A DNA stretch of 62,347 nt from Spirosoma spitsbergense DSM 19989 (GTDB lineage: Bacteria; Bacteroidota; Bacteroidia; Cytophagales; Spirosomataceae): NCBI RefSeq assembly GCF_000374085.1, contig NZ_KB893557.1, positions 166-62,512 on the forward strand, read 5' to 3'. The notes beneath the pieces are model-generated. The model was not told where the DNA came from, searched no databases, and was given only the letters and a program-made list of their open reading frames with translations. The position numbers were made by a program, and so were the translations under genes. The stretch's first letter is position 1, and each line of letters starts with the position of its first letter. Of this stretch, positions 52,094 through 61,002 are shown piece by piece.

Positions 52094-52407
52094 AGCCTTA
52101 TTTGCGTTCCCTGTCAGGCAGCAACGTGTCTGGAAACGAAAGGCGGGAGCTGTTCTTCTACAGGCCGTAGAAAGGACAGGCGTGTTTTTGCCACTGCTCC
52201 AAATGGGGAGTTCATTGCCTTACGGAGAAGAATAACAACATTTATCTTTGTCTGACTAACAGGTAATTACTCGTGTACTGTTTATTTATACTATTACTGA
52301 AAGATGGTTGTGTTACCGATTAAGTACAAATACTTATCTTTGCTAAAATTTACTCAAGTGTCTTTTAATCAGTGTCTTGTATACTGAAAGGTAAGTAATG
52401 CATCTTT
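52094..52407. promoter_or_regulatory. Regulatory region ahead of the HxlR-type regulator
   Basis: No gene is seen in 314 bases. Two TATCTTTG boxes lie at 52243-52250 and 52335-52342; the second is 66 bases ahead of the regulator's ATG and is the more likely -7 element, with TTG at 52308-52310 as a distant -33. The words GTGTACTG...TTACTGAAAG (about 52273-52303) and GTGTCTTGTATACTGAAAGG (about 52373-52392) are similar and could be paired operator sites for the regulator itself. Confidence 0.35.
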
Positions 52408-52746
52408 ATGAATTACCAGTTTATGGATCTCGAAAGTGTGGATACGGAGCAGTTATCCCTTAAAAAAACCTTAGATATTGTTTGTGGCAAGTGGCGATTA
52501 TTCATTGTCTATCAAATTGGTACTGAGGCACGCCGGTATGGCGAATTAAGACGGATGATTCCGGAAGTGAGTGAAAAAGTTCTGGTTCAGGAACTAAAGT
52601 CACTCGTTGAACTGGGCATGATAGAGAAGAAGATTTACGGCGAAGTACCGCCCCGGGTTGAGTACTCGTTGACCACAAAAGCGCTGAAGGTTTTGCCAAC
52701 CCTTCTTAAGCTCACCGCTATTGGTGAAATATTCCTTGAACCCTAG
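52408..52746 (+). CDS. HxlR-family winged-helix regulator
   Basis: This 112-residue DNA-binding protein has the HxlR pattern: TLDIVCGKWRLFIVYQIG, RRYGELRRMIPEVSEKVLVQELKSL (recognition helix), GMIEKKIYGEVPPRVEYSLT (wing). The single Cys, usual in redox- or aldehyde-sensing members, lies in the KWR helix at about residue 26. It is 60 bases upstream of the lysozyme-inhibitor gene, which may be its target or merely a neighbour. Confidence 0.9.
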   Translation: MNYQFMDLESVDTEQLSLKKTLDIVCGKWRLFIVYQIGTEARRYGELRRMIPEVSEKVLVQELKSLVELGMIEKKIYGEVPPRVEYSLTTKALKVLPTLLKLTAIGEIFLEP

Positions 52747-52807
52747 ATAACTGACTTTTTTTGACTTCGGCTCGTTAATTGATAGCACAGAATCAAAAAC
52801 GGAGTCA

Positions 52808-53428
52808 ATGAATGTAAAGCTGTGTTGTCTTTCTATCTGTATGGCCGGGCTATTGCAATCGGCTCAGGTAAACTGGCAGCATGGGAGTATAGGGCCAACA
52901 CGGCAATTGGGGCTGATACCAGTTGGCGCTGCAACGATGGATGATCAATACGATAGGGAACTTCAATTCAATATCTACCGGTTTCTGGTATCCGCTCCCG
53001 ATAGTGGTCGTGTTCGAACGGTAACGATTAAAGCCTACCGGGGCGAACTGCTGCTCACCAAATTTACCGTTCGGGTGGATGGGGCGGTGAGTGGAACCGA
53101 CGTGGCGGATCTGGATGGTAATCGTTTTCCTGAACTATACCTGTTCAGTACCAGCGATGGCAGTGGTTCATTTGGCCGCGTATATGCCTGGCAGTTCATG
53201 CCCGAACGCAAAGCCGATATTTCCCTTCCCCGAAACTGGCTGCCCGAACCTGTGCAGGGATACATGGGGCACGACAGTTTATGGGTCGAGAACAACCTAC
53301 TTTGCCGAAGGTACCCGATTTATCAGGCTGGCGACGCTAATGCCACATCATCAGGCGGTTACCGGTTGATGCGTTATCAATTGAAACCCGCAGGAACGGG
53401 CTATGCGCTAACCGCCAAACAGGAATAA
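52808..53428 (+). CDS. PliI-type lysozyme inhibitor family protein
   Basis: This 206-residue exported protein has a short signal peptide (MNVKLCCLSICMAGLLQSA). The body matches periplasmic inhibitors of I-type lysozyme: GTDVADLDGNRFPELYLFSTSDGSGSFGRVYAW, with the central GSGS region, then QGYMGHDSLWVENNLLCRRYPIY, GDANATSSGGYRLMRYQL. In the known family the loop around the Gly/Ser-rich strand plugs the lysozyme active site. I recognise the family from sequence pattern alone. A role in resisting invertebrate or predator lysozymes is inferred. Confidence 0.78.
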   Translation: MNVKLCCLSICMAGLLQSAQVNWQHGSIGPTRQLGLIPVGAATMDDQYDRELQFNIYRFLVSAPDSGRVRTVTIKAYRGELLLTKFTVRVDGAVSGTDVADLDGNRFPELYLFSTSDGSGSFGRVYAWQFMPERKADISLPRNWLPEPVQGYMGHDSLWVENNLLCRRYPIYQAGDANATSSGGYRLMRYQLKPAGTGYALTAKQE

Positions 53429-53459
53429 CAGGGCTAGTCACTAGACGACTAACCCTGTT
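53427..53459. terminator. Bidirectional terminator between convergent genes
   Basis: AACAGGGCTAGTC pairs with GACTAACCCTGTT (53427-53439 with 53447-53459) with one mismatch, across a 7-base loop. It starts inside the stop codon of the lysozyme-inhibitor gene and ends 15 bases before the stop of the convergent barrel gene. Confidence 0.65.
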
Positions 53460-53473
53460 GAAACGAGTGGTTT

Positions 53474-54286
53474 CTAAAATAGTTTGTACCCAATTGAAAT
53501 GGTAGCAATGCCCAGGAAACCTTTGATTCCCTTGTCTTTATATACTCCACCCACCGGTGCGGCATACCGCAAATCGACATCCAGACAAGGGATTGGTGTG
53601 TAGCCAACACCCAGTTCCAGCGCGTACGTAAAGTCTTTGACCTCCAGATTCTGCGCTTCGTACCTGTTCAATAGATTCGTGGTGCCGGTAGTGGCAGGAA
53701 TGTCCGTTTGGGGAAACGCAACCGCACTGTTGGCGTTCAGGACTCCTCCTGTGTTACGGGTAGCTGTTGCTTTCTGTACAAAGATGAAGTTAGGACCGGC
53801 ATAGCCGCGCAACTTTCCATCCATCCAGCGTTTGCCAAACAGAATGGGCACATCGACTGCTTCCAGAACGGATTCCGACACTACGTTCAGCGTGGCATTC
53901 AGCAAACCGGGCTGTACACTCACAGGAAGCGCATTCGCCAGCGCCGGATTCGCATTGACATCGACCGTAATGATACCTTTCTGTTTTAGCACGAAACGGT
54001 TGTACGTTACTTCCGCCTGGATAAAGAAAGTAGAAAAGTTTTTGCGAACCCACAGCCCGCCCGAATAGCCCAGGCCAATGCCGTCGCTTTTGTTTTCCAG
54101 GTCCGGTACCTGCACACTCCCTACCATCTGGCCGGGTATGGTAGTGAAGCCGTGCGTAAAGGTTGCTCCCCCCTTGACTCCCCCCTCCAGGGTTGAAAAA
54201 AAAGAGGATTGGCCTGAATTTTGAGCTACTGCCGCCGATGCGCTGAAAAGTAGCAGCGTGGCAACTAAAAAATGAGTTGGTTTCAT
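53474..54286 (-). CDS. Outer-membrane beta-barrel protein, PorT-like
   Basis: This 270-residue protein has a signal peptide (HFLVATLLLFSASAAVAQ) and a barrel of roughly eight strands. Features include VKGGATFTHGFTT at the first strand, GLGYSGGLWVRKNFSTFFIQAEVTYNRF, YAGPNFIFVQ and a C-terminal TISIGYKLF with final Phe. These fit the outer-membrane beta-barrel domain common in Bacteroidota. It begins 9 bases after the SGNH hydrolase gene ends, so the two are one unit. A structural or transport role at the outer membrane is likely. Confidence 0.87.
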   Translation of the reverse strand: MKPTHFLVATLLLFSASAAVAQNSGQSSFFSTLEGGVKGGATFTHGFTTIPGQMVGSVQVPDLENKSDGIGLGYSGGLWVRKNFSTFFIQAEVTYNRFVLKQKGIITVDVNANPALANALPVSVQPGLLNATLNVVSESVLEAVDVPILFGKRWMDGKLRGYAGPNFIFVQKATATRNTGGVLNANSAVAFPQTDIPATTGTTNLLNRYEAQNLEVKDFTYALELGVGYTPIPCLDVDLRYAAPVGGVYKDKGIKGFLGIATISIGYKLF

Positions 54287-54295
54287 CCGTTTGTT

Positions 54296-55642
54296 TTATT
54301 GTTGCAGCAACACCCGGCGGTAGTCAGCCGGATTGACCTGCGAAATGGTGGAGCCGTATTTGGCGTTGATTCCTTTAATAATTTCATTGGCCATCAGCGC
54401 GTAGCCAGCCGGCGTCAGGTGAATCCCATCCAGACTGAATACGCCCCCCTGAATGAAGCTGGATGTGTAGGTAATGCCGTTCTGGGTGAGGCCGGCAGCA
54501 GAGCCAACTTGTGTAAGCACCGTATTGGGGTCAACATAGGCTACCCCTTTGCTATCGGCCTGGGCTTTCATAATGCCGTTGAAGGCATCAATGCTGGCGG
54601 TCATGGCGGTAACTTCACCCGCGTCCAGTACTACATTATTCGGCAGGGGGTTGGTAGGGCTGAGGCCGTAAGGACCATTCTTAGTGCCTACCGTCGAATT
54701 GCCAATACTGGCGTAATTCGTGGCATTGGATAGCATCAGTAAGTCGCCCGCCTGCGTGGCCCGTACGCTGGTAGCCGTCTGGATGTACAGCGCCGTGATG
54801 GGGGTAGTTGGGTTAAGCAACAGGTTGATCTGAGCCAGCACCAATGGTATCGACAGGGTAGAAAAGTAGGGTGCGGTTGTAATGTTCGGAATACCAATGA
54901 CAACGCCTTTCCGGCCACCTTCGGTCAGCTTGTTCATGATAGCCGTAAAGTTGGTAGTGAACAGGGCTGTGGTGGTTAAAGGCGTTACACCACCGGATGT
55001 AGCAAACCCGAGCGCATCGTTATTCCCCAGCCAGCAGGAGAAGAAGGTAGCATTGGTCAGATTGTTACTGACATACTGAAAGTAGGTGGTGGTGGGGTCA
55101 GCAACCAGCCGCTCAAAATACGGATTGCCTGCCGCCGAGCCGTAACCAACCGTCAGGATATCGGCTGTTCGAATCCCCGGCACACCCAGGTTCTGGTTAG
55201 CATCGGTAAACTTAGTGTACAGCACTCCTCCATTGGTGCTGGTTCCCCGTACCGCGCCGGGCGCTACCTGCCCGATGGAGGTGATTAAACTGGTAGGGTC
55301 GGCCAGAGAAGGTACCCGTATAAGTTTCAGGTAACCCGAACCGGCGGCCTGGGCTTCGGTAAAGAGCGGCTGGGTAAAACTTCCCCCGCCCGCAGCGGCA
55401 AACTGCCCCGCCAGCATGTTGGGGTAGGAGTTCCGCTGACTATCGCGGTAAAGCCCTCCATCCGCATAGCCGGACGTTAGCGAATTGCCCACCGCTACGT
55501 ATTTGGTAAAATCGGCACTTCCCCTGGTGGGAATAATGGCGGCACTGTTGGCATTGGGGTCAATGTCGTTGTTTTTGCAGGCATTCAGGCCTACCAGTAG
55601 GGTTAGTACCAAGCCCCATCGAAACCGATTCTTGTTGTACAT
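54296..55642 (-). CDS. SGNH/GDSL hydrolase lipoprotein
   Basis: This 448-residue lipoprotein (signal ending LLVGLNAC) has the SGNH blocks: AVGNSLTSGYADGG with Ser nucleophile (about residue 53), a Gly in GVPGIRTADIL, Asn in WLGNNDALGFA, and SLDGIHLTPAGYALMANE with the catalytic Asp/His near the C-terminus. It is larger than simple esterases, with Ala/Thr-rich insertions. It is probably an outer-membrane-attached lipase or esterase. The beta-barrel encoded next could be its export or anchoring partner. Confidence 0.9.
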   Translation of the reverse strand: MYNKNRFRWGLVLTLLVGLNACKNNDIDPNANSAAIIPTRGSADFTKYVAVGNSLTSGYADGGLYRDSQRNSYPNMLAGQFAAAGGGSFTQPLFTEAQAAGSGYLKLIRVPSLADPTSLITSIGQVAPGAVRGTSTNGGVLYTKFTDANQNLGVPGIRTADILTVGYGSAAGNPYFERLVADPTTTYFQYVSNNLTNATFFSCWLGNNDALGFATSGGVTPLTTTALFTTNFTAIMNKLTEGGRKGVVIGIPNITTAPYFSTLSIPLVLAQINLLLNPTTPITALYIQTATSVRATQAGDLLMLSNATNYASIGNSTVGTKNGPYGLSPTNPLPNNVVLDAGEVTAMTASIDAFNGIMKAQADSKGVAYVDPNTVLTQVGSAAGLTQNGITYTSSFIQGGVFSLDGIHLTPAGYALMANEIIKGINAKYGSTISQVNPADYRRVLLQQ

Positions 55643-55700
55643 GTAGAAACGTAACGTGATTAATTGAGTAAGTAGGATTAACAGAATAATGAAAAGAACG

Positions 55701-55708
55701 CAAAAGTA
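55701..55708 (-). promoter_or_regulatory. Candidate -7 box of the SGNH hydrolase operon
   Basis: TACTTTTG on the minus strand matches TAnnTTTG. It lies about 58 bases upstream of the ATG at 55642. A T-rich GCTTTT occupies the -33 position. Confidence 0.35.
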
Positions 55709-55867
55709 GTGGCTTTATGCGCGTGAAAAGCTGGCTATAGGTCAGAAGTATGGGTCCGTTGAAAATAATAATAAACAAACCATAAAGTAGCCGTGTTGTT
55801 TGTCAGTAAAGAGTTGACTTAATTGCCATCCATTCACATATTGTTTCATTTTAATCATACTAAACCA

Positions 55868-56329
55868 ATGGGTCTTTTATCATTTTTTAAGGGCGTAGGC
55901 GAGAAGATTTTTCACAAGGACGATTCCCAGCCAGCCGAAGCTGCCAAAGTTGAACCCGTTCGGGCGCAGGCATTGCTGGACCACGTAAAAAAACTTGGTC
56001 TGGCCTATAATACGTTGACGGTCAAAACAAACGGGGATACAGTTACGCTGACGGGATCGGTTAAGAAGCAGGAAGATGCCGAGAAAATTGCCCTGGCTGT
56101 AGGTAATGTAGAAGGCGTATCGGCGGTTGATAACCAGTTGAGCGTAGACGAGCCAACCCCGGAAGGCAAATACTACACCGTGAAATCCGGCGATTCACTG
56201 TCGAAGATTGCGAAGGAAGTATACGGTGATCCAATGAAATACGGCGTCATCTTTGAAGCGAACAAACCAATGCTGAAGGATCCCGATCTGATTTATCCGG
56301 ATCAGGTATTGCGCATTCCGCAGCTGTAA
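55868..56329 (+). CDS. BON-LysM protein (Kbp/YgaU-like)
   Basis: The protein is 153 residues from the ATG at 55868, matching the 149-residue E. coli K+-binding protein Kbp (YgaU). Residues about 25-95 form a BON domain (NTLTVKTNGDTVTLTGSVKKQ, GVSAVDNQL) and residues about 100-153 a LysM domain (YYTVKSGDSLSKIAKEVYGD, IYPDQVLRIPQL). The opening MGLLSFFKGVGEKIF is the usual start. There is no signal peptide, as in Kbp, so it is thought to act in the cytosol. Potassium binding is by family analogy. Confidence 0.92.
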   Translation: MGLLSFFKGVGEKIFHKDDSQPAEAAKVEPVRAQALLDHVKKLGLAYNTLTVKTNGDTVTLTGSVKKQEDAEKIALAVGNVEGVSAVDNQLSVDEPTPEGKYYTVKSGDSLSKIAKEVYGDPMKYGVIFEANKPMLKDPDLIYPDQVLRIPQL

Positions 56330-56348
56330 GCAATAAAAAGTACCGATT

Positions 56349-56393
56349 AAAAACGGGATGAGTGTTGCCAACCGGCAAACTCATCCCGTTTTT
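56349..56393. terminator. Terminator after the Kbp-like gene
   Basis: A 15-bp perfect stem AAAAACGGGATGAGT/ACTCATCCCGTTTTT (56349-56363 with 56379-56393) continues with an inner TTGCC/GGCAA pair. The T-run completes a strong intrinsic terminator on the plus strand, and by symmetry on the minus strand. This rules out a GTG start at 56362 for the next gene. Confidence 0.88.
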
Positions 56394-56451
56394 ATTTCCG
56401 AACATTTGCGCACAGTCATGGTTTTACTGGACATACCTCAACGAAAAAATC

Positions 56452-57363
56452 ATGGCCGTTCATTTACTATCGTACCTGAAAGAACAGTTCACCCCGGCAG
56501 TAGTCGATCAACTTAGTAACGAACTGAACGAAACGCCCGCTGGCACCCTTAAAGCCATCAACGGTGTCGTGCCAACGCTGCTGGGGGGGCTTACCCGCCA
56601 GATTCAGTCGGCAGGTGGGCCATCGTCGATCATTAGCTTCTTTGACAAGCAGGAATACGAGTCGGTCCCGCTGGATATAAGCCAATCGGTAGGAGAGCAC
56701 CCCGCCGATGCCGGAAACAGTCAGGCCGGGCGTTCGTTTCTGGACCATATTTTTGGTGATAATCTGACCCGTACCACCGAACTGATAAGCCTGTACAGTA
56801 CCACAAAACCGCAGTCGGTTCTGGCTATACTGACGCAGGCAGGCACGGTGCTGATGGGCGTTTTGGGACGGCAGGAGCAGGAAAATGGTCTGACGGCCGA
56901 AAGCCTGAAAACGCTGCTTCTGGGGCAGGCGACGGAGTTCAGGAAGGCACTCCCCGGCGGACTGGACGGCGTGGGCAGTTTGCTGGGTTTTGATGAACTG
57001 GTAACGCCTGCCGGGCCGGAAACGGAGGTGCAGGGAATGGATAACTTCAGTGGAACGGTCATCAATCCAAATATTCCAAAAAGTGCCGAAGGAGATCGGC
57101 GGAATGAGAACAAACGGTGGTTGCGCTGGGCACTCGTTGCCATTGCCGTTCTGGTGGCTGCGTTGCTGATCCAAAAGTGCAGCGAAAATCAGAATAGCGT
57201 AGACGGCATCAGCACGGATTCTACCGCCCGGGTGGAATCGAACGCCGTGGAGGATACTTCGGCCGCAACCAAAGCGAGCATCCGGGAAGCCAACGGGCAG
57301 GTGTACGATTCAACGGCTTCGGGACCGCTCGGTATCCGCGACTCAACGGACATAAAGCGATAG
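56452..57363 (+). CDS. DUF937 protein with C-terminal membrane helix
   Basis: The protein is 303 residues from the ATG at 56452; the frame is open from 56362, but that start lies in the terminator hairpin. Residues 5-185 are two YidB/DUF937 helical units (FTPAVVDQLSNELNETPAGTL, VVPTLLGGLTRQIQ; then QPQSVLAIL-like TKPQSVLAILTQAGTVLMGVLG). A membrane helix lies at about 222-240 (WALVAIAVLVAALLI). The remaining 60 residues are Ser/Thr/Asp-rich and would face the periplasm. The family has no firm function. Confidence 0.87.
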   Translation: MAVHLLSYLKEQFTPAVVDQLSNELNETPAGTLKAINGVVPTLLGGLTRQIQSAGGPSSIISFFDKQEYESVPLDISQSVGEHPADAGNSQAGRSFLDHIFGDNLTRTTELISLYSTTKPQSVLAILTQAGTVLMGVLGRQEQENGLTAESLKTLLLGQATEFRKALPGGLDGVGSLLGFDELVTPAGPETEVQGMDNFSGTVINPNIPKSAEGDRRNENKRWLRWALVAIAVLVAALLIQKCSENQNSVDGISTDSTARVESNAVEDTSAATKASIREANGQVYDSTASGPLGIRDSTDIKR

Positions 57364-57479
57364 AGAGTTTACGGATCGTCGTTGCCAATAAGAGCAGGAA
57401 CAATGGGCCGTTCAATGGCCGGACCACAAACCGTTCTTATCTTGCGCCATAATTCAAGTCAATCCGTAACTCCTCTTTT

Positions 57480-58364
57480 ATGTTTGTTGACGCCATTGAA
57501 CGCGTTGATCTGTTTACCCGTCCCCTGCATTCGATTGTCAGACTGTATGGGCACGACGTAGTGGTGCCGGGCACGGCTACCCTTTTCTTTGTGAATCAGC
57601 AAGGATGCGCCATAACCTGCAAACACGTAGCCGACCTGATTGCCCAGGCCGATTCTATTTTTCATAATTACCGGGAATTTCAGGGCGCCCGCAAATCGGT
57701 GGTGCGGGAAAAAAACGCCAAGTACCTGATGAGCCAGCTGGAAGCCCGGTATAAGCTCAGCGTCGACACCATCATTCGGGTTCTCAACAACTTCGTCGGC
57801 TGCGTCGATCAGTTTCAGCAACTGCATATAGACCGGCACCCGACGCAGGATCTGGCCCTGTTGCGTTTTGAGGGGTTCAACCGAATTCTGTACAAATCAC
57901 ACGCTACATTTCTGGGCGATACCAGCCGGGTAAAACCGGGCCGTAGCCTGTGTCGGCTGGGGTACCCGTTCCCCGAATTCACCAACTTTCGGTATAACTC
58001 CGCCATGGACGATATTGAGTGGATCAGCACCGGAAGGGCTACGTCGCCCTCATTTCCCATCGATGGTATTGTTACCCGCCTGTCGGGCGATGGCAACACC
58101 ATTTCGGGTATCGAACTGAGCACGCCCGGTTTGCGGGGACAGAGCGGAGGGCCGCTGTTCGATACGAATGGCCTGATTTATGGCATGCAGTCGGCTACCA
58201 ATCACCTGCACCTCGGCTTCGATATTGAAGATCACGAAGTGCTCATCAACGGCCGAAAACGGCGGGTGTCCAACTATCCGTTCCTAAACGTGGGCCGGTG
58301 CGTTCATGTCGATGTAATCAAGGCTTTCCTGCGGGAAAAAGGTGTTACGTTTTATGAAGGGTAA
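57480..58364 (+). CDS. Trypsin-like serine protease without signal peptide
   Basis: This 294-residue protein has a chymotrypsin-fold triad: His in CAITCKHVADLI (about residue 50), Asp in PTQDLALLRF (about 126) and Ser in PGLRGQSGGPLFD (about 222). No signal peptide or membrane segment is visible; the chain opens MFVDAIERVDLFTRPLHSIVRLYG. The loop between His and Asp is enlarged, with a helical insert. It resembles stand-alone trypsin-like proteases of bacteria, some of which serve as defence effectors or housekeeping proteases; nothing nearby decides between these. It is 72 bases upstream of the M20 deacetylase gene. Confidence 0.85.
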   Translation: MFVDAIERVDLFTRPLHSIVRLYGHDVVVPGTATLFFVNQQGCAITCKHVADLIAQADSIFHNYREFQGARKSVVREKNAKYLMSQLEARYKLSVDTIIRVLNNFVGCVDQFQQLHIDRHPTQDLALLRFEGFNRILYKSHATFLGDTSRVKPGRSLCRLGYPFPEFTNFRYNSAMDDIEWISTGRATSPSFPIDGIVTRLSGDGNTISGIELSTPGLRGQSGGPLFDTNGLIYGMQSATNHLHLGFDIEDHEVLINGRKRRVSNYPFLNVGRCVHVDVIKAFLREKGVTFYEG

Positions 58365-58436
58365 TGGCTTGTTGCTGCCCGAAAAGGTCATTTATAAACC
58401 CGCTGGCCTTATCTTTGAGAAACCAACGCTTTTTGT

Positions 58437-59522
58437 ATGACGCAACCCGATGTTCAACACCTAAAGCAAACTACGCTCCCGGCCGATGCGCTCGCCCTGC
58501 TCAAACGCCTGATAGCGACCCCGTCATTCAGTCGGGAAGAAGGCCAGACCGCCCGGCACATCGAAGCGTTTTTTCAGGAAAAAGAAATACTGTTCGAGCG
58601 GCTAAAAAACAACGTCTGGGCCAAAAACCGCTGTTTCGATCCCGCCAAACTGACTCTTTTACTTAATTCTCACCACGACACCGTCAAGCCTAATCCGTCC
58701 TGGACGCTCAATCCGTTTGAACCGCTGGTGCGGGATGAGAAACTGTTTGGGCTGGGCAGTAATGACGCGGGGGGCTGTCTGGTTTCGTTGCTGAGTACCT
58801 TTGCATGGTTCTACGACCGGCCCGATATGGGGTACAATATCGTGATGGCTGCCACCGCCGAAGAAGAAATATCGGGTCGCGACGGGTTGGAACTGCTCCT
58901 GCCCGAACTACCCCCCATCAGCTTTGCCATCGTGGGTGAACCCACCGAGATGGAGTTGGCTATTGCCGAAAAAGGGCTGCTTGTGCTCGACTGTACGGCA
59001 CATGGCGTGAGCGGTCATGCCGCCCGCAATGAGGGAGAGAACGCCATTTACAAAGCGATTCAGGACATAAACTGGCTGACTACCTATCAATTTCCGAAGG
59101 TGTCACCCACGTTGGGAGCTATAAAACTTTCGGTAACCATCATCAATGCCGGTACGCAGCACAACGTCGTACCGGATACCTGTACGTTCACGATTGATGT
59201 ACGGGTAACGGAGCAATACACGCTGGAAGAAGTAATCGAAACCATTCAGGCGAACATTCAGTCGGATGTGAAACCGCGTTCTATTCGGCTCAAACCATCG
59301 TCTATTCCCGCCGACCACCCCATCGTGCAGGCCGGACTGGCGCTGGGTCGCCATACCTACGGTTCCCCCACTACCTCCGACCAGGCCGTGCTCAACTGTC
59401 CATCGCTCAAGTGCGGGCCGGGGCATTCGGGCCGGTCACATTCGGCGGATGAGTTTATCTACCTTCGGGAAATTACGGAGGGAATAACCGGCTACATCCA
59501 GATGCTGGAGCAGGTTTTATAA
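58437..59522 (+). CDS. M20 family deacetylase (ArgE-like)
   Basis: This 361-residue cytosolic zinc hydrolase has the first metal ligands in LLNSHHDTVKPN and GLGSNDAGG, the general base region ATAEEEISGRDG, and a later metal His in a KCGPGHSGRSHSADE block. The dimerisation domain holds GVSGHAARNEGENAIYKA. In Bacteroidota, closely similar proteins deacetylate N-acetyl- or N-succinyl-citrulline/ornithine in arginine synthesis. No other arg genes are in the window, so the substrate is inferred from family resemblance. Confidence 0.9.
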   Translation: MTQPDVQHLKQTTLPADALALLKRLIATPSFSREEGQTARHIEAFFQEKEILFERLKNNVWAKNRCFDPAKLTLLLNSHHDTVKPNPSWTLNPFEPLVRDEKLFGLGSNDAGGCLVSLLSTFAWFYDRPDMGYNIVMAATAEEEISGRDGLELLLPELPPISFAIVGEPTEMELAIAEKGLLVLDCTAHGVSGHAARNEGENAIYKAIQDINWLTTYQFPKVSPTLGAIKLSVTIINAGTQHNVVPDTCTFTIDVRVTEQYTLEEVIETIQANIQSDVKPRSIRLKPSSIPADHPIVQAGLALGRHTYGSPTTSDQAVLNCPSLKCGPGHSGRSHSADEFIYLREITEGITGYIQMLEQVL

Positions 59523-59607
59523 GAGGATGAAGAATGTAAAATGTAAAATGAATAATGTGGTATATAGTGTTCATTCTCCCTTTCTCTTTTGACAAGCGTA
59601 CGATTCT

Positions 59608-60966
59608 ATGAAATGCATGAAAGCAATCCATTCGCTATTTTTCTGTTTACTATCCGCCACTTCGTTGCTGGCGCAGCCGACGGTGAAACCTTCTCCCCGC
59701 CAACTAGCCTGGCAACCGATGGAAACCACGGCTTTCTTACATTTCACAGTCAATACCTACACGGACAAAGAATGGGGAGACGGCACCGAAAGTCCGGCTA
59801 TTTTTAACCCAACTAAACTCGATGCCCGGCAGTGGATCAAAGCCCTGAAAGAGGCCGGGTTTAAACTGGCCATTATCACGGCCAAGCACCACGATGGCTT
59901 TTGCCTCTGGCCATCCAAAATGACCGGGCATTCGGTGAAAAACAGTCCCTGGAAGAACGGAAAGGGGGATGTGGTGCGTGAAGTGGCGGATGCCTGTCGC
60001 GAATTTGGCCTGAAATTCGGTGTGTACCTGTCGCCCTGGGACCGGCACGAACCCCGCTACGGCACGGCTTCGTACAACGACTATTACAAAAGCCAGCTGC
60101 GTGAATTGCTCACCAACTATGGGCCGGTTTCGGAAGTGTGGTTCGATGGGGCCAAGGGTGAGAACGCCAAAGACATGACCTACGATTTTGACGGGTACTG
60201 GGCTATCGTGCGCGAACTGCAACCCAATGCCGTTATGTTTTCGGATGCCGGACCGGATGTGCGCTGGGTAGGCAACGAAGCTGGCAACGCGGGCGAAACC
60301 TGCTGGTCGACCATCAACACGGCGGGTTTGGCTCCCGGCAAAGCCGACTCCAAATACCTGAATATTGGCGACCCGAACGGTAAGCAGTGGGTTCCGGCCG
60401 AAACGGACGTGTCCATTCGTCCCGGCTGGTTTTATCACCCCGCCGAAGATGCCAGGGTGCGGTCGGGTAAGAATCTGGTGAACCTATATTATCAGTCGGT
60501 GGGGCGAAACAGTTTGTTGTTGCTCAACGTACCCCCCAATCGGGAGGGACTGTTTTCGGAGCCGGACATCGCCAGCCTGAAGGAATTTCGCAGTATCCTG
60601 GACGAAACGTTCAAGAACAACTTCGTAGCCAAACAACCCAACCTGGCCGACGGTAAACTGGGAACGTTCACAACCCTACCGGCCAACCAGCCGCTGGTGC
60701 TGGAGCTAAACGGCGAACAAACCTTCGACCGGATTTCGATTCAGGAGAACATCGCCACCGGGCAACGGGTAGCCAGCGGGGAGGTGGAGTACTGGAACGG
60801 TACCGACTGGCAATCCCTCCAGACCTTCACCACGGTAGGCTACAAGCGACTCATGCGGTTTCCGGCGGTGAAAGCAACCAGACTACGGGTGTCCTTCACA
60901 AACACCAATGGCCCCGTACAATTGGCCGAAGTGGGCGTGTATAAGGCATCGGCGCGGGAGGAGTAA
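59608..60966 (+). CDS. GH29 alpha-L-fucosidase
   Basis: This 452-residue exported protein has a signal peptide ending SATSLLAQ; a second Met at residue 4 is an alternative start. The GH29 barrel shows MTAFLHF-type (METTAFLHFTVNTYTDKEWG), AIITAKHHDGFCLWPS, FGVYLSPWDRHE, the nucleophile Asp in EVWFDGAKGE (about residue 178) and a LLLLNVPPNREG end. The last 120 residues are an F5/8-type discoidin-like beta sandwich (DRISIQENIATGQRV). It is probably periplasmic and releases fucose from host or algal glycans. It stands alone, without the SusCD genes of a typical utilisation locus. Confidence 0.92.
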   Translation: MKCMKAIHSLFFCLLSATSLLAQPTVKPSPRQLAWQPMETTAFLHFTVNTYTDKEWGDGTESPAIFNPTKLDARQWIKALKEAGFKLAIITAKHHDGFCLWPSKMTGHSVKNSPWKNGKGDVVREVADACREFGLKFGVYLSPWDRHEPRYGTASYNDYYKSQLRELLTNYGPVSEVWFDGAKGENAKDMTYDFDGYWAIVRELQPNAVMFSDAGPDVRWVGNEAGNAGETCWSTINTAGLAPGKADSKYLNIGDPNGKQWVPAETDVSIRPGWFYHPAEDARVRSGKNLVNLYYQSVGRNSLLLLNVPPNREGLFSEPDIASLKEFRSILDETFKNNFVAKQPNLADGKLGTFTTLPANQPLVLELNGEQTFDRISIQENIATGQRVASGEVEYWNGTDWQSLQTFTTVGYKRLMRFPAVKATRLRVSFTNTNGPVQLAEVGVYKASAREE

Positions 60967-61002
60967 AACCGGGTAACTCATACGATACGGTCTATACGAA
61001 GC

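Noticed and set aside
59523..59607. AATGTAAAATGTAAAATGAATAATG repeats as a regulatory site for the fucosidase.
   Set aside because: Similar words occur in the loose intergenic palindrome remnants near 29737-29820, so they are more likely repeat debris.
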